A DNA stretch of 64,000 bases from NCBI GenBank assembly GCA_023205875.1, contig CP060770.1, positions 246,501-310,500 on the forward strand, written 5' to 3'. The DNA comes from Chloropicon primus (Eukaryota; Chlorophyta; Chloropicophyceae; Chloropicales; Chloropicaceae). A model generated the notes under the pieces. The model saw only the letters and a program-made list of their open reading frames with translations. It searched no databases and was not told where the DNA came from. Each line of letters opens with the position of its first letter. Positions within the stretch are counted from its first letter, which is position 1. Positions 10,310 to 20,149 of the stretch are shown one piece after another. The translations under genes were made by a program, and so were the position numbers.

Positions 10310-11662
10310 TCAACCCGAACCTTCCTTGATAGCTCGTAACTTGTGCAACAGAGCCAAGAAATCCTTGCACGACATGTCCTGCGGCCTTGTCTCTGGCTTG
10401 AGGCTCAAACTTTCCATCGCCGTGGCCACGGCCTCCCCCTCGTACATGTTCGAAGGGATGTTGTTCTTGACCATCTTCCTTCTCCTGCTGAAGCACTGGT
10501 TCACGAAAGTGTGGAATTGCTTGGCAGAGATCCCAGTTCCAGCGCTTTCCTCGTGTGCACCAGAGGAGAGAGAAAGCGCGCGTTCGTGGGGCATGATCTT
10601 GAAGTGAACCATCGCGCCGTCCACGTTCGGTGCCGGAAAGAAAGCCTTCCTGTCAATCTTGAAGAGGTACTCTCGGCCAGAGCAGAAGCAATCCACGAGA
10701 ACATTCATGGCTCTGTAGTTCGCATCGCCGACACTGCAGTTGCAAAGTCTGTGAGCGGCCTCGTCCTGCAGGAGCAGGTAGACGTCTCCGGAGGGCTCGG
10801 CGGACAAGGAGTCCTGCGCAGGGCGGAACAAGCTGTTGCACCTCGGCAGGAGGAACTTCAGAAGATCCGTCGTGATGTTGAAGGGGAGGTTCGCCACGAC
10901 CTTGTCGAATTTCCGCAACTGAGGTTTGCCTTCGCCGTCACCCCTCCCCTCCCTTTCCACTTGATCCCTCTGTGCCAGCCACCTCATCACATCGGCGTGT
11001 ACAATTCGAAGCTGCTTGCTTTCCAGCTCCTTCTCGAACTCCTTGGCGAAAGCCTCGAAAAGCCTGTCGTCCTTCTCCACGCACACCACCTCACAACCCT
11101 TGGCCAGCATGTACCTCGTCAAGTTCCCCGTCCCACTGCCTATCTCCAGCACCCTGTCCCCAGCACTGAGGTTCGCGTACGCAACAATCTTGTTCAGCAC
11201 TTTCTCTTGCACCATGAAGTTTTGTCCCAAGGATTTCTTCGCCCTGAAGTCCATCTTCCTCAAGTAAGCATCCGTCTTCTCAATCCCAGGCCAAAGCACT
11301 TTGGATGGATAGTACTCCTCATCCTGCTGGTCTGACACTGCACCACAGCGAAGGGTTGACTTCCGAGCACGACCACGTTCCCTTCCGAGGAGACCAAGAC
11401 CACCACCACGGCGTCCAGAGCAAGCTGAGGACCTAAACATGGTCTCTCTTCCTCTCCTCGTCAACCTTCGCGTGCCATGATGGCATGAGGACTGAAGCAT
11501 TGCATCAACATCATCATCAGCTTCATCAGCAGCAGCAGCGTGGGATGGAAACCGCTTGAGGATGGAAACGCGTCGTCTGTTTCCGTGAAAAAAAGAGGAG
11601 GAGGAGGAAGGGGTGAGATGACGGGAGGTGACGCGGTGTCGCGTCCTTCCGGTGCACGTCAT
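10310..11662 (-). CDS. Organellar rRNA adenine dimethyltransferase (KsgA/PFC1-like)
   Basis: KsgA/Dim1-family enzyme that dimethylates the two adjacent adenines near the 3' end of small-subunit rRNA. The catalytic part has KKSLGQNFM, the SAM loop LEIGSGTGNLT, the acidic EKDDR after strand 2, the NLPFN catalytic motif, LLLQDEAAHRL, and FFPAPNVDGAMVHF. These blocks resemble the plant plastid enzyme PFC1 more than cytosolic Dim1. The first about 140 residues are Ser/Arg-rich, typical of an organellar transit peptide. The start is ATG 11662 (450 aa); the frame is open for 90 further codons upstream through low-complexity DNA, which I leave out. A plastid is the likely destination, a mitochondrion possible. 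Confidence 0.85.
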   Translation of the reverse strand: MTCTGRTRHRVTSRHLTPSSSSSFFHGNRRRVSILKRFPSHAAAADEADDDVDAMLQSSCHHGTRRLTRRGRETMFRSSACSGRRGGGLGLLGRERGRARKSTLRCGAVSDQQDEEYYPSKVLWPGIEKTDAYLRKMDFRAKKSLGQNFMVQEKVLNKIVAYANLSAGDRVLEIGSGTGNLTRYMLAKGCEVVCVEKDDRLFEAFAKEFEKELESKQLRIVHADVMRWLAQRDQVEREGRGDGEGKPQLRKFDKVVANLPFNITTDLLKFLLPRCNSLFRPAQDSLSAEPSGDVYLLLQDEAAHRLCNCSVGDANYRAMNVLVDCFCSGREYLFKIDRKAFFPAPNVDGAMVHFKIMPHERALSLSSGAHEESAGTGISAKQFHTFVNQCFSRRRKMVKNNIPSNMYEGEAVATAMESLSLKPETRPQDMSCKDFLALLHKLRAIKEGSG

Positions 11663-12079
11663 GGTCGCCGTCCCTCGTTCAGAAAGTGATTTCGATTTTA
11701 TCCAAAAAAAGGAAAAGGAGAGGAGAGGAGAAGAGGAAGAAAAAATTGGATTGGATTGGGATTGGATGGGATTGGGATGGGGCTTGGCTTGTGTGGAGGA
11801 TCCCAAAGCCTTCCTTTCCTTTCCTTTCACCCATTCCTCTCTTTCACTTTCTCGTTTTCTTTCTCTCTCAGCAGCAGCAGCAGCAGCAGTAGAAGAAGAA
11901 GAAGAAGAAGAAGAAGTTTTGAAGATCACCAAGATGAGGATAACGGATGATCCATTGCATTGCCATTGGATTGGATTGGATGGAGCTTGGCATGGGTATA
12001 CAAGCAGTTACTATTACACTACAAAGCAAGTGGGGAGAGCAAAAACGGGCCCTCGGGTCGACATGGTACGCGGTTGTAT
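11663..12079 (-). promoter_or_regulatory. KsgA promoter region with clustered CCAAT-like motifs
   Basis: About 417 bp before the methyltransferase gene. On the gene's strand the motif CCAATCC recurs at about 11744-11777 and again near 11967-11978. It also has (CAG)n at 11870-11888 next to (GAA)n at 11890-11915 on the plus strand. No gene is seen. Confidence 0.4.
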
Positions 12080-13334
12080 CTATCCCGTCGCCTCCACGAC
12101 GTCTTTGATGAGTTTCGCCAGGACCTTCGCATCGTCCGATTCCGTGGACTTACTCTTCTCCCTAAGGGCATTCAAGACGCGCTTCTTTGTGTCCTCCTGC
12201 TCTTTCTTCCTCTTGGCAACGGCCTTGAGCTCTTGATCCAGAATTGCCGTGGGACTCACCTTCCCGGCCTCGTCTGAGCATGCATCCGAAGCAGGAGCTT
12301 GTGAAGGTGGTCCCGCAGGCGCCGCTCTCTTCGTCGCCTTGCTCCAAAACTCCATCGCGGGCTGAAGCATCATACCAACCAGGGTGGACTTCTTCTTTTT
12401 GGCAGGCGGCGCCGGAACCGGGTCGTCGGCAGCCTTGTGCGGCCTTTTGCACCCCTTTACTTTAACAGTGACCTTGTTTTCCTTTCCCCCTCCCCGGTGA
12501 TTCTGATTTGCTCTCTTCTTGTGTTCTCGTTGCTCTGGCCTCTGGCCTTTCTTGTCGCTGGTCAATTTTGGCTTGGGCTTTGAGCTTTCAAGCCCTTCCT
12601 TCATGTGGTCCCTGACGTCCAAGAGGTCCAAATCTATTTCCACGCCCGTTTCTTTCCTCCTCCTCGCGAGATCCCGCCGGAGCGCCGTCAGCTTGTCCTG
12701 TGATGGCTTAACGCGGTGCTTGTAAGCACAGTACGTGATCTCGCTGACAGCTTGCAAGTAAAGCTTTTTACTGCTCTCGTCCTTCATCCTGTGGAGCTTC
12801 TTTACAGCTCCTTCGATGGTTTTGTCGTTTCTGCTGCTGTCGCACCACAGCTTCATCATCCCTTGCAAGCGGATCACGAATACAACAAGTAACAGGACAG
12901 AGAGAAATAAACAGGTCAGAACGAATCGATCGGCCGAGGCAATGGCCCCACCCCGGGTGCGCGGATGCTCCCGAGTGGCGGTCACTCCACCGCAGTGTGG
13001 ACCGACACCTCCGCTGTCGTCGTCGTCGTCGTCGTCGTCGTCGTGCGTAGGCCACTTTACCTTTCTGGACGAATTCCCACGAACCATCGCCGTAAAATCG
13101 CACCAGGAACGTCTCAGTCGACTTCTTGTTCATCCTCAGCTTCGCCCTGTGGTCCTCCTGCACCTTGAGGACGTCAGCCTTGTCCAAGCCCAAAACAAGT
13201 TTCGAGAGATCTAGGGGTATGACTTGAGCTGGCCACATGGGAAACGGCTTGAGCTCGCACAAAACCAAGTCACCGTCATGAATTTCACTCGAGGAGGTGC
13301 TGGACTGTCCCTTCCCCCTCTCTCCGTCCGTCAT
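12080..13334 (-). CDS. PWWP-domain chromatin protein, two exons
   Basis: A PWWP domain binds methylated histone tails and DNA. Exon 1 (13334-13061) encodes DGDLVLCELKPFPMWPAQVI and FLVRFYGDGSWEFV, the PWWP barrel. Exon 2 (12861-12080) joins in phase 1 over a 199 bp intron (GTAAAG...TTGCAAG), giving QKGMMKLW and a helical segment. The product is about 351 aa. The C-terminal two thirds is basic, with KKKKS-type nuclear signals, and no second domain is recognised. The layout recalls HDGF-like proteins (PWWP first, basic tail), but I cannot assign an orthologue. The intron contains a (GTC)n microsatellite at about 13016-13043. Confidence 0.75.
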
Positions 13335-13359
13335 CCCCTTCACGTTGCTGTTGCAGTTG

Positions 13360-13408
<49 letters not shown>

Positions 13409-13419
13409 CTATTCCTCAA

Positions 13420-13655
13420 ATCTTCTTCACGACGCTTCTCGAGGCAAGCCACCGATCGATCGAAAGATAATGAAGAGATGACCACTTCAGTGATGGTCTC
13501 CCTCGCTCTCACCTCCTCCTCGCGCTCTCTCCCTCCCTCGGAACGACAACCTCCTATCTCTCTCTCTCTGTCGACCGTTTCACTTGGTCAAAATCCTCTT
13601 CACGACGCTTCTCGAGGCAAGCGACCGATCGATCGAAAGAGAATGAAGGGGCGAT
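13420..13655 (-). repeat. Direct duplication, period 173 bp, upstream of the PWWP gene
   Basis: A segment of about 50 bp (CTTCACGACGCTTCTCGAGG onward, then CGATCGATCGAAAGA) at 13425-13475 recurs at 13598-13648. Read on the minus strand, each copy contains CTTTCGATCGATCGG pointing at the PWWP start. Confidence 0.7.
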
Positions 13656-13880
13656 CACTTCTGTATCGGTCTCCCTCGCTCTCCCCCTCCGCCTCGCGCG
13701 CCCTCTCTCTCCCTCTCTCTCTCTCTCTCTTGTCCTCCGATCGATCGCGATGATCCCGCCAAAAAGGTGATCGACAGAGGAGAGAGAGAGAGAGAGAGAC
13801 CATCGCGATCGCGATCGATCGGAGGACGAGGATCGCGAGAGGAGAGAGAGAGGAGTTGCTAAGAAGACGACGCGTCCGTA

Positions 13881-14100
13881 GATCTTTCGAACGCTACCTC
13901 GGTTGGCAATTTTGGATCATTCCGGAGTGATTTGCACCTCGGAGGAGCATCGAAGCAGAGCATATAGCATTGACATAACTTTTGTCTTTCGAGGCAGTGG
14001 CGACGAGAGCGAGAGGGAGGGAGAGGAAGGGGACGAGGTGCAGCTCTTTCGAAAGACAATCTCGCGATCTTTCGAAAGAGTGGTCGCTCGACTCGTTTGG
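13881..14100 (+). promoter_or_regulatory. Two CTTTCGA elements upstream of QueA
   Basis: 13881-13908 reads GATCTTTCGAACGCTACCTC then GGTTGG. 14061-14100 reads CTCGCGATCTTTCGAAAGAG then TGGTCGCTCGACTCGTTTGG. The second matches the copy before the ABC1 kinase at about 31 of 40 positions by eye. Confidence 0.5.
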
Positions 14101-14278
14101 ATCATGGGAGTGAATGATACGGCGGCTTGCTTCGAAGACGTAAGGTGCAGGAGAAGTGTGCAGTGAGGGTGGCAGAGGTTTCGCTCACCGTGTTATAGAG
14201 GGAGCATGCGGCGTTGTGGCATCGAGGAGTATCGTGCTCATCGGATTGAGTAGCTCCTTTCCTTTATTTTTTTCCGTG

Positions 14279-15910
14279 ATGGCTGTCTTCTTCAGAGCTG
14301 GTTTCAACGCCGTGAGGAGGAAGGGGAGCCTCCTGGGTTGGAGCGGCCCTGGTCACGTCCAGCCATGCTTGTTTGGGTTTCACAGAAGTTTCAGCCGCGA
14401 TGCCGATGCTTCGGACGTCGTAGGAAACGCGGATGCTTACGACTATGACCTGCCAGAGGACCTAATTGCTCAGAAGCCGATCACTTGGCTCGACACCGAC
14501 CGGGCCGAGGTTCGACGCAGGGACGCTTCGAGGCTGCTGTGCGTGGACGTCACTGACGAGGGGAGTCATCCAATTCAGTTCCTGAGGCAATGCAAGTTCA
14601 CTGACGTGGCCTCGTTCTTGCCCAAAGGAAGCTTGCTTGTCGCGAACAACACAAAAGTTGTCCACGCCAGACTGCAGATGAGAAAGCGCACGACTGGGGG
14701 AGCGGTGGAGCTGCTGGTGGTCTCCCCCGCGGAGGGGTCGTGCGAATCGGGCCTGAGCTCCGGTCCAGCAGAGGCATCTGCGACGTGGAAGTGCATGGTG
14801 AAGGGAAAGAATGTGAATGAGGGCACTGTTTTGATCAAGCAGCACAGCTCTGGAGTGGTTCTGAGTGCGACCATTCTGAAGAGGAGTGAGGAGAGCAGCA
14901 AGTTTGCGGACGTTGAATTCAATTGGTCGGTGGAGGGCTCCTCCGATTCGAGTGGAAGGAAGTTTGGGGACGTCCTTGAGGCCTTGGGCTCGATCCCCTT
15001 GCCGCCGTACATGAAGAGAGCGGCGGAGACTCGGGACGCGGAATCGTATCAGACGATATACGCCGGAGTGCCGGGAAGTGTCGCTGCACCAACCGCAGGT
15101 CTTCACTTCACGGAGGACCTCGTGGGGAAGCTTGAGAGGTCCAGGAGCATCTGCTTGGAGAAAGTCACTTTGCACACCGGCCCTGGGACATTTGTGCCGC
15201 TGCAGTCGAGCAAAGTCCAGGACCACCATATGCACACAGAAACATTCTCCGTCACCAGAGAAGCTCTGGCCAACGTGTGCGAGTACTTGAGGGAGGGCAA
15301 AGACGGGGCGAAGAACCTCATTGCAGTCGGAACGACGACAGTCCGGACCCTGGAAACGCTGTACTGGCTGGGTCTGCGAAGGATGCTGCGAGAACCGGGG
15401 GGGAAGCCGATGGATGATGCCACACCGCTTGATCAGCGCGATGATGAGGGGAAGTCAAAGGTCTTAACTTTTAGCCTGGACCAATGGGAACCCTACGACG
15501 TGGTTCGAGACGCTTGCGGCCAGGATTGGAGCAAGCTGCCCGATGCCTGGGCTTGCTACCAGAACCTTTTGGAGGAGTTGGACGACCAAGGAAAGGACGG
15601 GGTTTTGGGCCAGACATCCTTGCTGATCATGCCGGGCTACAGGTTCCGGGTCTGCGACCAGCTCTTCACCAACTTTCATGCGCCGAAGACGACTCTGATG
15701 CTTCTCGTTTCGGCCTTTGCCTCGTCCTCGTGTGGCACACAAAACGACCTCGGCTTGCTCGACAGGCAAGGGAGGCAGAAAGTCCTCCATGCTTACGAGC
15801 AAGCAGTGAAGCACCGGTTTCGATTCCTCAGTTACGGCGATGCTTGTTTTTTCGCCAGGTTCAAAGACCTCCCATCACCCATGTTTGAGCAAGCCACAAG
15901 TTTGCTGTAA
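14279..15910 (+). CDS. queA: QueA: S-adenosylmethionine:tRNA ribosyltransferase-isomerase, organelle-targeted
   Basis: QueA transfers and isomerises the ribosyl part of SAM onto preQ1 in tRNA, making epoxyqueuosine, the penultimate step of bacterial queuosine synthesis. The 543 aa product shows family blocks: YDLPEDLIAQKPI, LVANNTKVVHARL, VAAPTAGLHFTEDL, HTGPGTFVPL, AVGTTTVRTLETL, and LIMPGYRFRVCDQLFTNFHA. A long insert before the last block (LDQWEPYDVV... region) and the ending RFRFLSYGDACFF recall the longer QueA type I associate with Bacteroidetes; that is from memory. The N-terminus (FRAGFNAVRRKG ... FHRSFSRD) looks like a mitochondrial or plastid presequence. QueA is unusual in eukaryotes. 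It converges, 80 bp apart, with a queuosine-precursor transporter gene. Confidence 0.93.
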   Translation: MAVFFRAGFNAVRRKGSLLGWSGPGHVQPCLFGFHRSFSRDADASDVVGNADAYDYDLPEDLIAQKPITWLDTDRAEVRRRDASRLLCVDVTDEGSHPIQFLRQCKFTDVASFLPKGSLLVANNTKVVHARLQMRKRTTGGAVELLVVSPAEGSCESGLSSGPAEASATWKCMVKGKNVNEGTVLIKQHSSGVVLSATILKRSEESSKFADVEFNWSVEGSSDSSGRKFGDVLEALGSIPLPPYMKRAAETRDAESYQTIYAGVPGSVAAPTAGLHFTEDLVGKLERSRSICLEKVTLHTGPGTFVPLQSSKVQDHHMHTETFSVTREALANVCEYLREGKDGAKNLIAVGTTTVRTLETLYWLGLRRMLREPGGKPMDDATPLDQRDDEGKSKVLTFSLDQWEPYDVVRDACGQDWSKLPDAWACYQNLLEELDDQGKDGVLGQTSLLIMPGYRFRVCDQLFTNFHAPKTTLMLLVSAFASSSCGTQNDLGLLDRQGRQKVLHAYEQAVKHRFRFLSYGDACFFARFKDLPSPMFEQATSLL

Positions 15911-15990
15911 AGCCACGCAACCTTCCCACACAAAACCATCTGATTATATTATATATTATTATATTCTACACTGCTGTACAACAAACAAAC

Positions 15991-16809
15991 TCAAACCTTT
16001 CCCTTGCGGCTCCTCTGGACGAGAGCTCGGAAGGGCAAGAGGGATGCCAAGGCCACTGCAATTTTGATGGCGTAGTCCCCAGTTGCGAGCGTGGCCCAGT
16101 GAGGCATACTCGCGTCGCCATAAAAAGCCAGGAACTGTTTCATCCGGCAAGGCAGGAGCGTCGCGGTTAGCAAAGAATCGTGGTATCGAGGACTTGCAGG
16201 GTGTGCTGCGCTTGGCACTTACCGTGAATAAATAGCTATCGACGCAAGAGCTGATGCTCGTGCTGACCAGCGGAGCCTTCCACCATTCCTTGTCCCTTAA
16301 TTTGCTGAATATGTAAACGTCAAGAAGCTGGGAGAGCAGGAAGGAAGTCCCAGAAGCTGCTGCGATGCGCACTGGACTCAACAGCAGTGAGGCAGATACT
16401 CCCGCGCCGAATCCAAAGTAGACCACTTGACGCGCGCGATCCGCACCGTAGAGTCTGTTCGTAACGTCTGTGACGAGGAAAGCAACCGGGTAAGTGAGCG
16501 ATCCGACGGTGAGCCAATCCGACAACGGGAATTGCGCGAGGTAATTGCTTGCCACGACACTGACGACCATCGCACCCGTGGGAAACACGGGAAGGTCGGG
16601 CAGGCGAGGTCCCTCCCCCTCGACGGCGGCCTCTTGTCCATCCACCTGCTCGTTCTCCTTGGTCTTGCCACTGAAGCAGACTCCGTGGCCACTTCTCGTG
16701 CTGTAACAACTCGTGCTGTAACAAGACCGTCCTCGATTGAGATCAGGAGAGTTGGCCCCGAGCAAGCGCCTCCGAACAGCAACCACGCCCCCTCGACTCG
16801 CCGTCACCA

Positions 16810-16841
<32 letters not shown>

Positions 16842-17074
16842 TCGGTCGACGCCACTCTCGACCATGAAGCGGAGGAGGCAACGGAAGTGTGCTGATGCCT
16901 CAATCGGGGTTCACATGCCGCAGCTGCTGCTGCTCTTTCAACTCCTCCTCCGCCGTTGTGGAGGCACAGCAGCCGGTGAGCTGGTAAAGACTTGTCCCCT
17001 TGAAGGGATGAAAGCCAAACTCCTGGAGAGCATCGAGTCAAGAAGGCGACTCCTCTTGACAGGAATTCCGCCAT
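15991..17074 (-). CDS. YhhQ/VUT-family queuosine precursor transporter, two exons
   Basis: Member of the VUT/DUF165 (COG1738) family; YhhQ imports preQ0/preQ1 in bacteria. Exons 17074-16223 and 16134-15991 join over an 88 bp GTAAGT...AACAG intron in phase 0, giving 331 aa. After a Ser/Ala/Arg-rich leader of about 155 residues, the family core is clear: AMVVSVVASNYLAQFP, LTYPVAFLVTDVTNRLYG, GTSFLLSQLLDVYIFSKLR, WWKAPLVSTSISSCVDSYLF, then TGDYAIKIAVALASLLPFR. Five or six membrane segments are expected. The short spacing between the third and fourth segments resembles alphaproteobacterial homologues, in my memory. The leader suggests an organellar inner membrane. It is convergent with QueA, which supports a joint role in Q synthesis. 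Confidence 0.87.
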
Positions 17075-17309
17075 GATGAAGCGTCTAGGAGACCAACCTC
17101 CACTGGGATCAATCCACCACCTTCCTCCTCACCAGTTTGGGACGCTTCCCTGAGTTGTTGTTGATATTGTTGCTGATGATGAACCCAGGAGGATGAGGAA
17201 CGTCATCCTCCCTCCCTCCTCCTTCACAGCGTCAACCCCTTCGAAAGAGGCGTCAATCGAAAGATCAAAACACGAAGCTTCTTCCTCTTAACCTCTCCTC
17301 CTCCTCCTC

Positions 17310-17350
<41 letters not shown>

Positions 17351-17531
17351 CCCTCTAACTCTCTGTCTCTCTCTCCTCCCTGCTCCTCATCCAAACCTCA
17401 ACCTCATTCCCTCACCCGAGCGCCGTTCGTTTCGTGCGAGACGTCGATTTGAAAAGCTATTCGTAACGCTTGCGAGCGTCAACCTCCCTCACGCCGTAAC
17501 GCCCGCCCTCCTCTTCCACCAAACCCTAACG

Positions 17532-17563
<32 letters not shown>

Positions 17564-18277
17564 AGTAGCGTAGCAACTTGTGGCTGTCGAGGGAGGAGAG
17601 CCAAAGGGGGTTTGTTTGAGCCGAGGCAGAGAGCGGAGGAGGCAGAGAGAGTGGAGGAGAAAGGTACGAGCGGAACTGTCGCGTTTTCCTCTTTCGAACG
17701 ACCGGTCACTCGAAAGGAATGGCGCAAGGGTGAGGATGAAAAGGGACTGATGGATGGATGCTCTTCTTCTCTTTTGTCTTGATGGTGGTGGTGGTGGTGG
17801 TGATGAGCAGGTGAAGCGACGAGGGAGAGGAGGAGAGGGAGCAAAGGATCGAAGAGGCTTCTCACGATCTTTCCATCAAGTGGTCACTCAACTGGTTTGG
17901 TGAGCGGAGGGATCGGGAGGAGTTGAGTGAAGCGGGATCAAGGCATCAGGATAGAGAGAGAGAGAGGGAGAGAGGTGAGTTCGTGGTGGAAGGGACAGTG
18001 AAGGGGATGGGTGGTGCGTCGGGTGAGATGCTTCGATGCTTCGGTGCTTCGGTGCTCCGTGTCTTCCTCTTTCGCTTGACATGAGTGATGACCCGGTGAA
18101 GGAGTTTGCTGACTTGTGTGTCTCGGACCCATCATCTTCACCCACAGGTGACAGAGAGACCAGAGCGAGCGTTTTCGTGCGATTGAGGCGGAGAGGAGGG
18201 GCGAGCGCACAGGCAGAAAGTGGAGGTTCTCTTCACGTTTCCATTGACCCCGGGATTGCCCAGGGCTCGTTGCCTCG
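17075..18277. promoter_or_regulatory. Divergent flank QPTR / ABC1 kinase
   Basis: About 1.2 kb of non-coding DNA with (CT)n tracts at 17321-17342 and 17533-17556, a telo-box AAACCCTAAC at 17521-17530, GTAACG motifs near 17464 and 17496, a (GGT)n run near 17785-17802, and CTTTCGA elements facing both genes (minus at 17241-17270; plus at about 17690-17715 and 17861-17900). No gene was seen. Confidence 0.45.
17861..17900 (+). promoter_or_regulatory. CTTTC...GTGGTCACTC element upstream of the ABC1 kinase
   Basis: It reads CTCACGATCTTTCCATCAAG then TGGTCACTCAACTGGTTTGG, the closest relative of the copy at 14061-14100. It lies about 380 bp before the start codon in gene orientation. AGTGGTCACT is an imperfect dyad. 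Confidence 0.5.
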
Positions 18278-20008
18278 ATGGCATCATCATCCAGTGTGGT
18301 GATCCATGGGCTGAAGCAGCGAGGCCTTCGAGTGAGGAGGAGGCCCGCAGTGGAGTCGAAGAAGGTTGTGTGGACGAGTTCCAGTGCCGCCAGAGCCTTC
18401 GGTTCCAAGTCTGAGTTCGGTTTCCCTGACTTGGAGAAGGCAAGAAAGCTGGCACAGGATGCCTTTCAAACGATTATCGTGGACAGCGACGACCCCATCG
18501 CTGGGGCCAAGAGAGTGGCCCAGGCTCTGCAAGCTGGGGCCTCTGTCTTGGGCGAGGCCATTGAGTCCGGAGAGTCCGAAGCTTTGATAAAGGACGCAAC
18601 GGACGCGTTCCGGCAAGCCGTCGCGGAGATTGAGCAACAACAGGACCCCGCATCGCCGACGACTGCGTTGATGTCAAGCTCGGAAGAGTCGCTGAAGAGG
18701 TCAGCAAAGTTGTTGAGAAAGTTTTTCGAGAAGATGGGAGCAGCTTACGTCAAGCTCGGCCAATTCATAGCGTCATCGCCGACTTTGTTCCCAAAAGTCA
18801 TCGTGGACGAGTTTCAAGAGTGCTTGGACTCGGTACCTCCGCTGAGCTACGACGAGGAGATTTACAAGATCATCCAGCAAGAGTTGGGCGGCGAGTCAAG
18901 GGTGAGGGAGGTATTCACGAGAATCGACAAGGCCCCGTTGGCAAGCGCGTCGATTGCGCAGGTGCACAGGGGCACCTTGAGATCGACGGGGGAGAGCGTG
19001 GTCCTGAAAGTCTGCAAACCTGACGTGGCGAAGTCCCTCCGGACGGACTTGGATGCCGTGTACCTTGCTTGCAGGGCGTTCGAGCTCTTTGATCCAACCC
19101 TCGAGGAGAGGGTTGGCCTCTCAAGCATCATTCAGGACGCCAGGGACTCAATATTGGCGGAGACCAACTTGGAGCAGGAAGCGAAGAACATGCAGGTGTT
19201 CAGAGAATTTTTGAGCGCAAGTTCAGGGGCGGGTGCCTTTCGGGATGTTTACGTGCCAAAAGTGTACAAGCAGTACAGCACGAGGAAGGTCCTCGTCATG
19301 GAAGAGCTCCGGGGCGTCTCCTTGTCGGATTACCTTGAAGGGGATGCCGGCTACAAGAGAATGGCGAGTTCCATGGGCACGGAGGGGCTTATCATCGAGG
19401 CGTTGAACGCGTGGATTGCTTCCGTGGGCATGTGCGAGTCCTTCCATGCAGATGTCCACGCCGGCAACCTCTTTGTCCTCAGCGACGGAAGGCTGGCCTT
19501 CATTGACTTCGGCTCGGTGGGTAGGATCTCTCCAAAGACGAAGAGGTCCTTGGAGAACTTGGCGTACTGCCTCCCAAGGGGAGACTGGAGGGGAGCCGCG
19601 AGTGCTCTGGTGGGGATGGGGGCCATCATGGGAACCGAGGCGGAGACTAGCGCTGTGATCGACCCCCTGGCAAGGGACCTGGAGTACATGACCGACAGGG
19701 TGGACAGGTTGGTGCAAGATATGATGGTCATGGAAGTCAACGTCACCACGGCCTCGATTGGGGCTCTCTCTGGTGACATTGACCCGAGCTCCATGCCTCC
19801 GCCACAGCTGAACTCTTTGGACATCGCCGAGAGGATCAACAGGCTTGTTCTTGACGTGGTCGACATTGCTGAGAAGAGAGGTTTGAGGTTCCCAAGGGAA
19901 TTCGCTTTGCTGATCAAGCAAATGCTTTACTTCGACAGGTTTGTTCAAGAGCTGGCGCCCGAGCTCGACGTGCTGACCGACGACAGAGTCGACAAGACTC
20001 TGACGTGA
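18278..20008 (+). CDS. ABC1/UbiB-family atypical kinase (ABC1K), probably organellar
   Basis: Atypical protein-kinase-like ATPase of the ABC1/ADCK/UbiB family, which supports quinone and isoprenoid-lipid metabolism in plastids and mitochondria. The 576 aa product shows the KxGQ motif (YVKLGQFIASSPTLFP), the Ala-rich loop replacing the Gly loop (APLASASIAQVHRG), the VVLKVCKP lysine, and the catalytic region FHADVHAGNLFVL with LAFIDFGSVGRI. The Ser/Arg-rich first about 45 residues look like a transit peptide. The ATG follows a 5' region with a CTTTC element. I cannot tell which plant ABC1K subgroup it belongs to. Confidence 0.9.
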   Translation: MASSSSVVIHGLKQRGLRVRRRPAVESKKVVWTSSSAARAFGSKSEFGFPDLEKARKLAQDAFQTIIVDSDDPIAGAKRVAQALQAGASVLGEAIESGESEALIKDATDAFRQAVAEIEQQQDPASPTTALMSSSEESLKRSAKLLRKFFEKMGAAYVKLGQFIASSPTLFPKVIVDEFQECLDSVPPLSYDEEIYKIIQQELGGESRVREVFTRIDKAPLASASIAQVHRGTLRSTGESVVLKVCKPDVAKSLRTDLDAVYLACRAFELFDPTLEERVGLSSIIQDARDSILAETNLEQEAKNMQVFREFLSASSGAGAFRDVYVPKVYKQYSTRKVLVMEELRGVSLSDYLEGDAGYKRMASSMGTEGLIIEALNAWIASVGMCESFHADVHAGNLFVLSDGRLAFIDFGSVGRISPKTKRSLENLAYCLPRGDWRGAASALVGMGAIMGTEAETSAVIDPLARDLEYMTDRVDRLVQDMMVMEVNVTTASIGALSGDIDPSSMPPPQLNSLDIAERINRLVLDVVDIAEKRGLRFPREFALLIKQMLYFDRFVQELAPELDVLTDDRVDKTLT

Positions 20009-20149
20009 GTATAATGATAAAGTACACGAAAATCGATTGAAGTGGTGGTGGACGCCAAATAATTATGGTCTTGAGCCTTTTCACGCGTAGTCCATCTGCG
20101 AAGGAAGGAAGCGAGAGAGAGAGAGAGAGAGAGAGAAACGGAAATAATG

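Larger units (their letters stand above)
13335..14278. promoter_or_regulatory. Divergent flank PWWP / QueA with GATCG-rich repeats
   Basis: About 940 bp between divergent starts. It contains a (GAT)n microsatellite (13362-13408), (CT)n and (GA)n tracts (13706-13730, 13780-13800), many overlapping GATCGATCG palindromes (13742-13830), an imperfect direct duplication, and plus-strand CTTTCGA elements near QueA. No gene is called. Confidence 0.5.

Noticed and set aside
14156-14278. Longer QueA start upstream of 14279
   Set aside because: The upstream codons include no good presequence pattern, and ATG 14279 gives a typical basic leader; 14156 is not an ATG-led match to the family.
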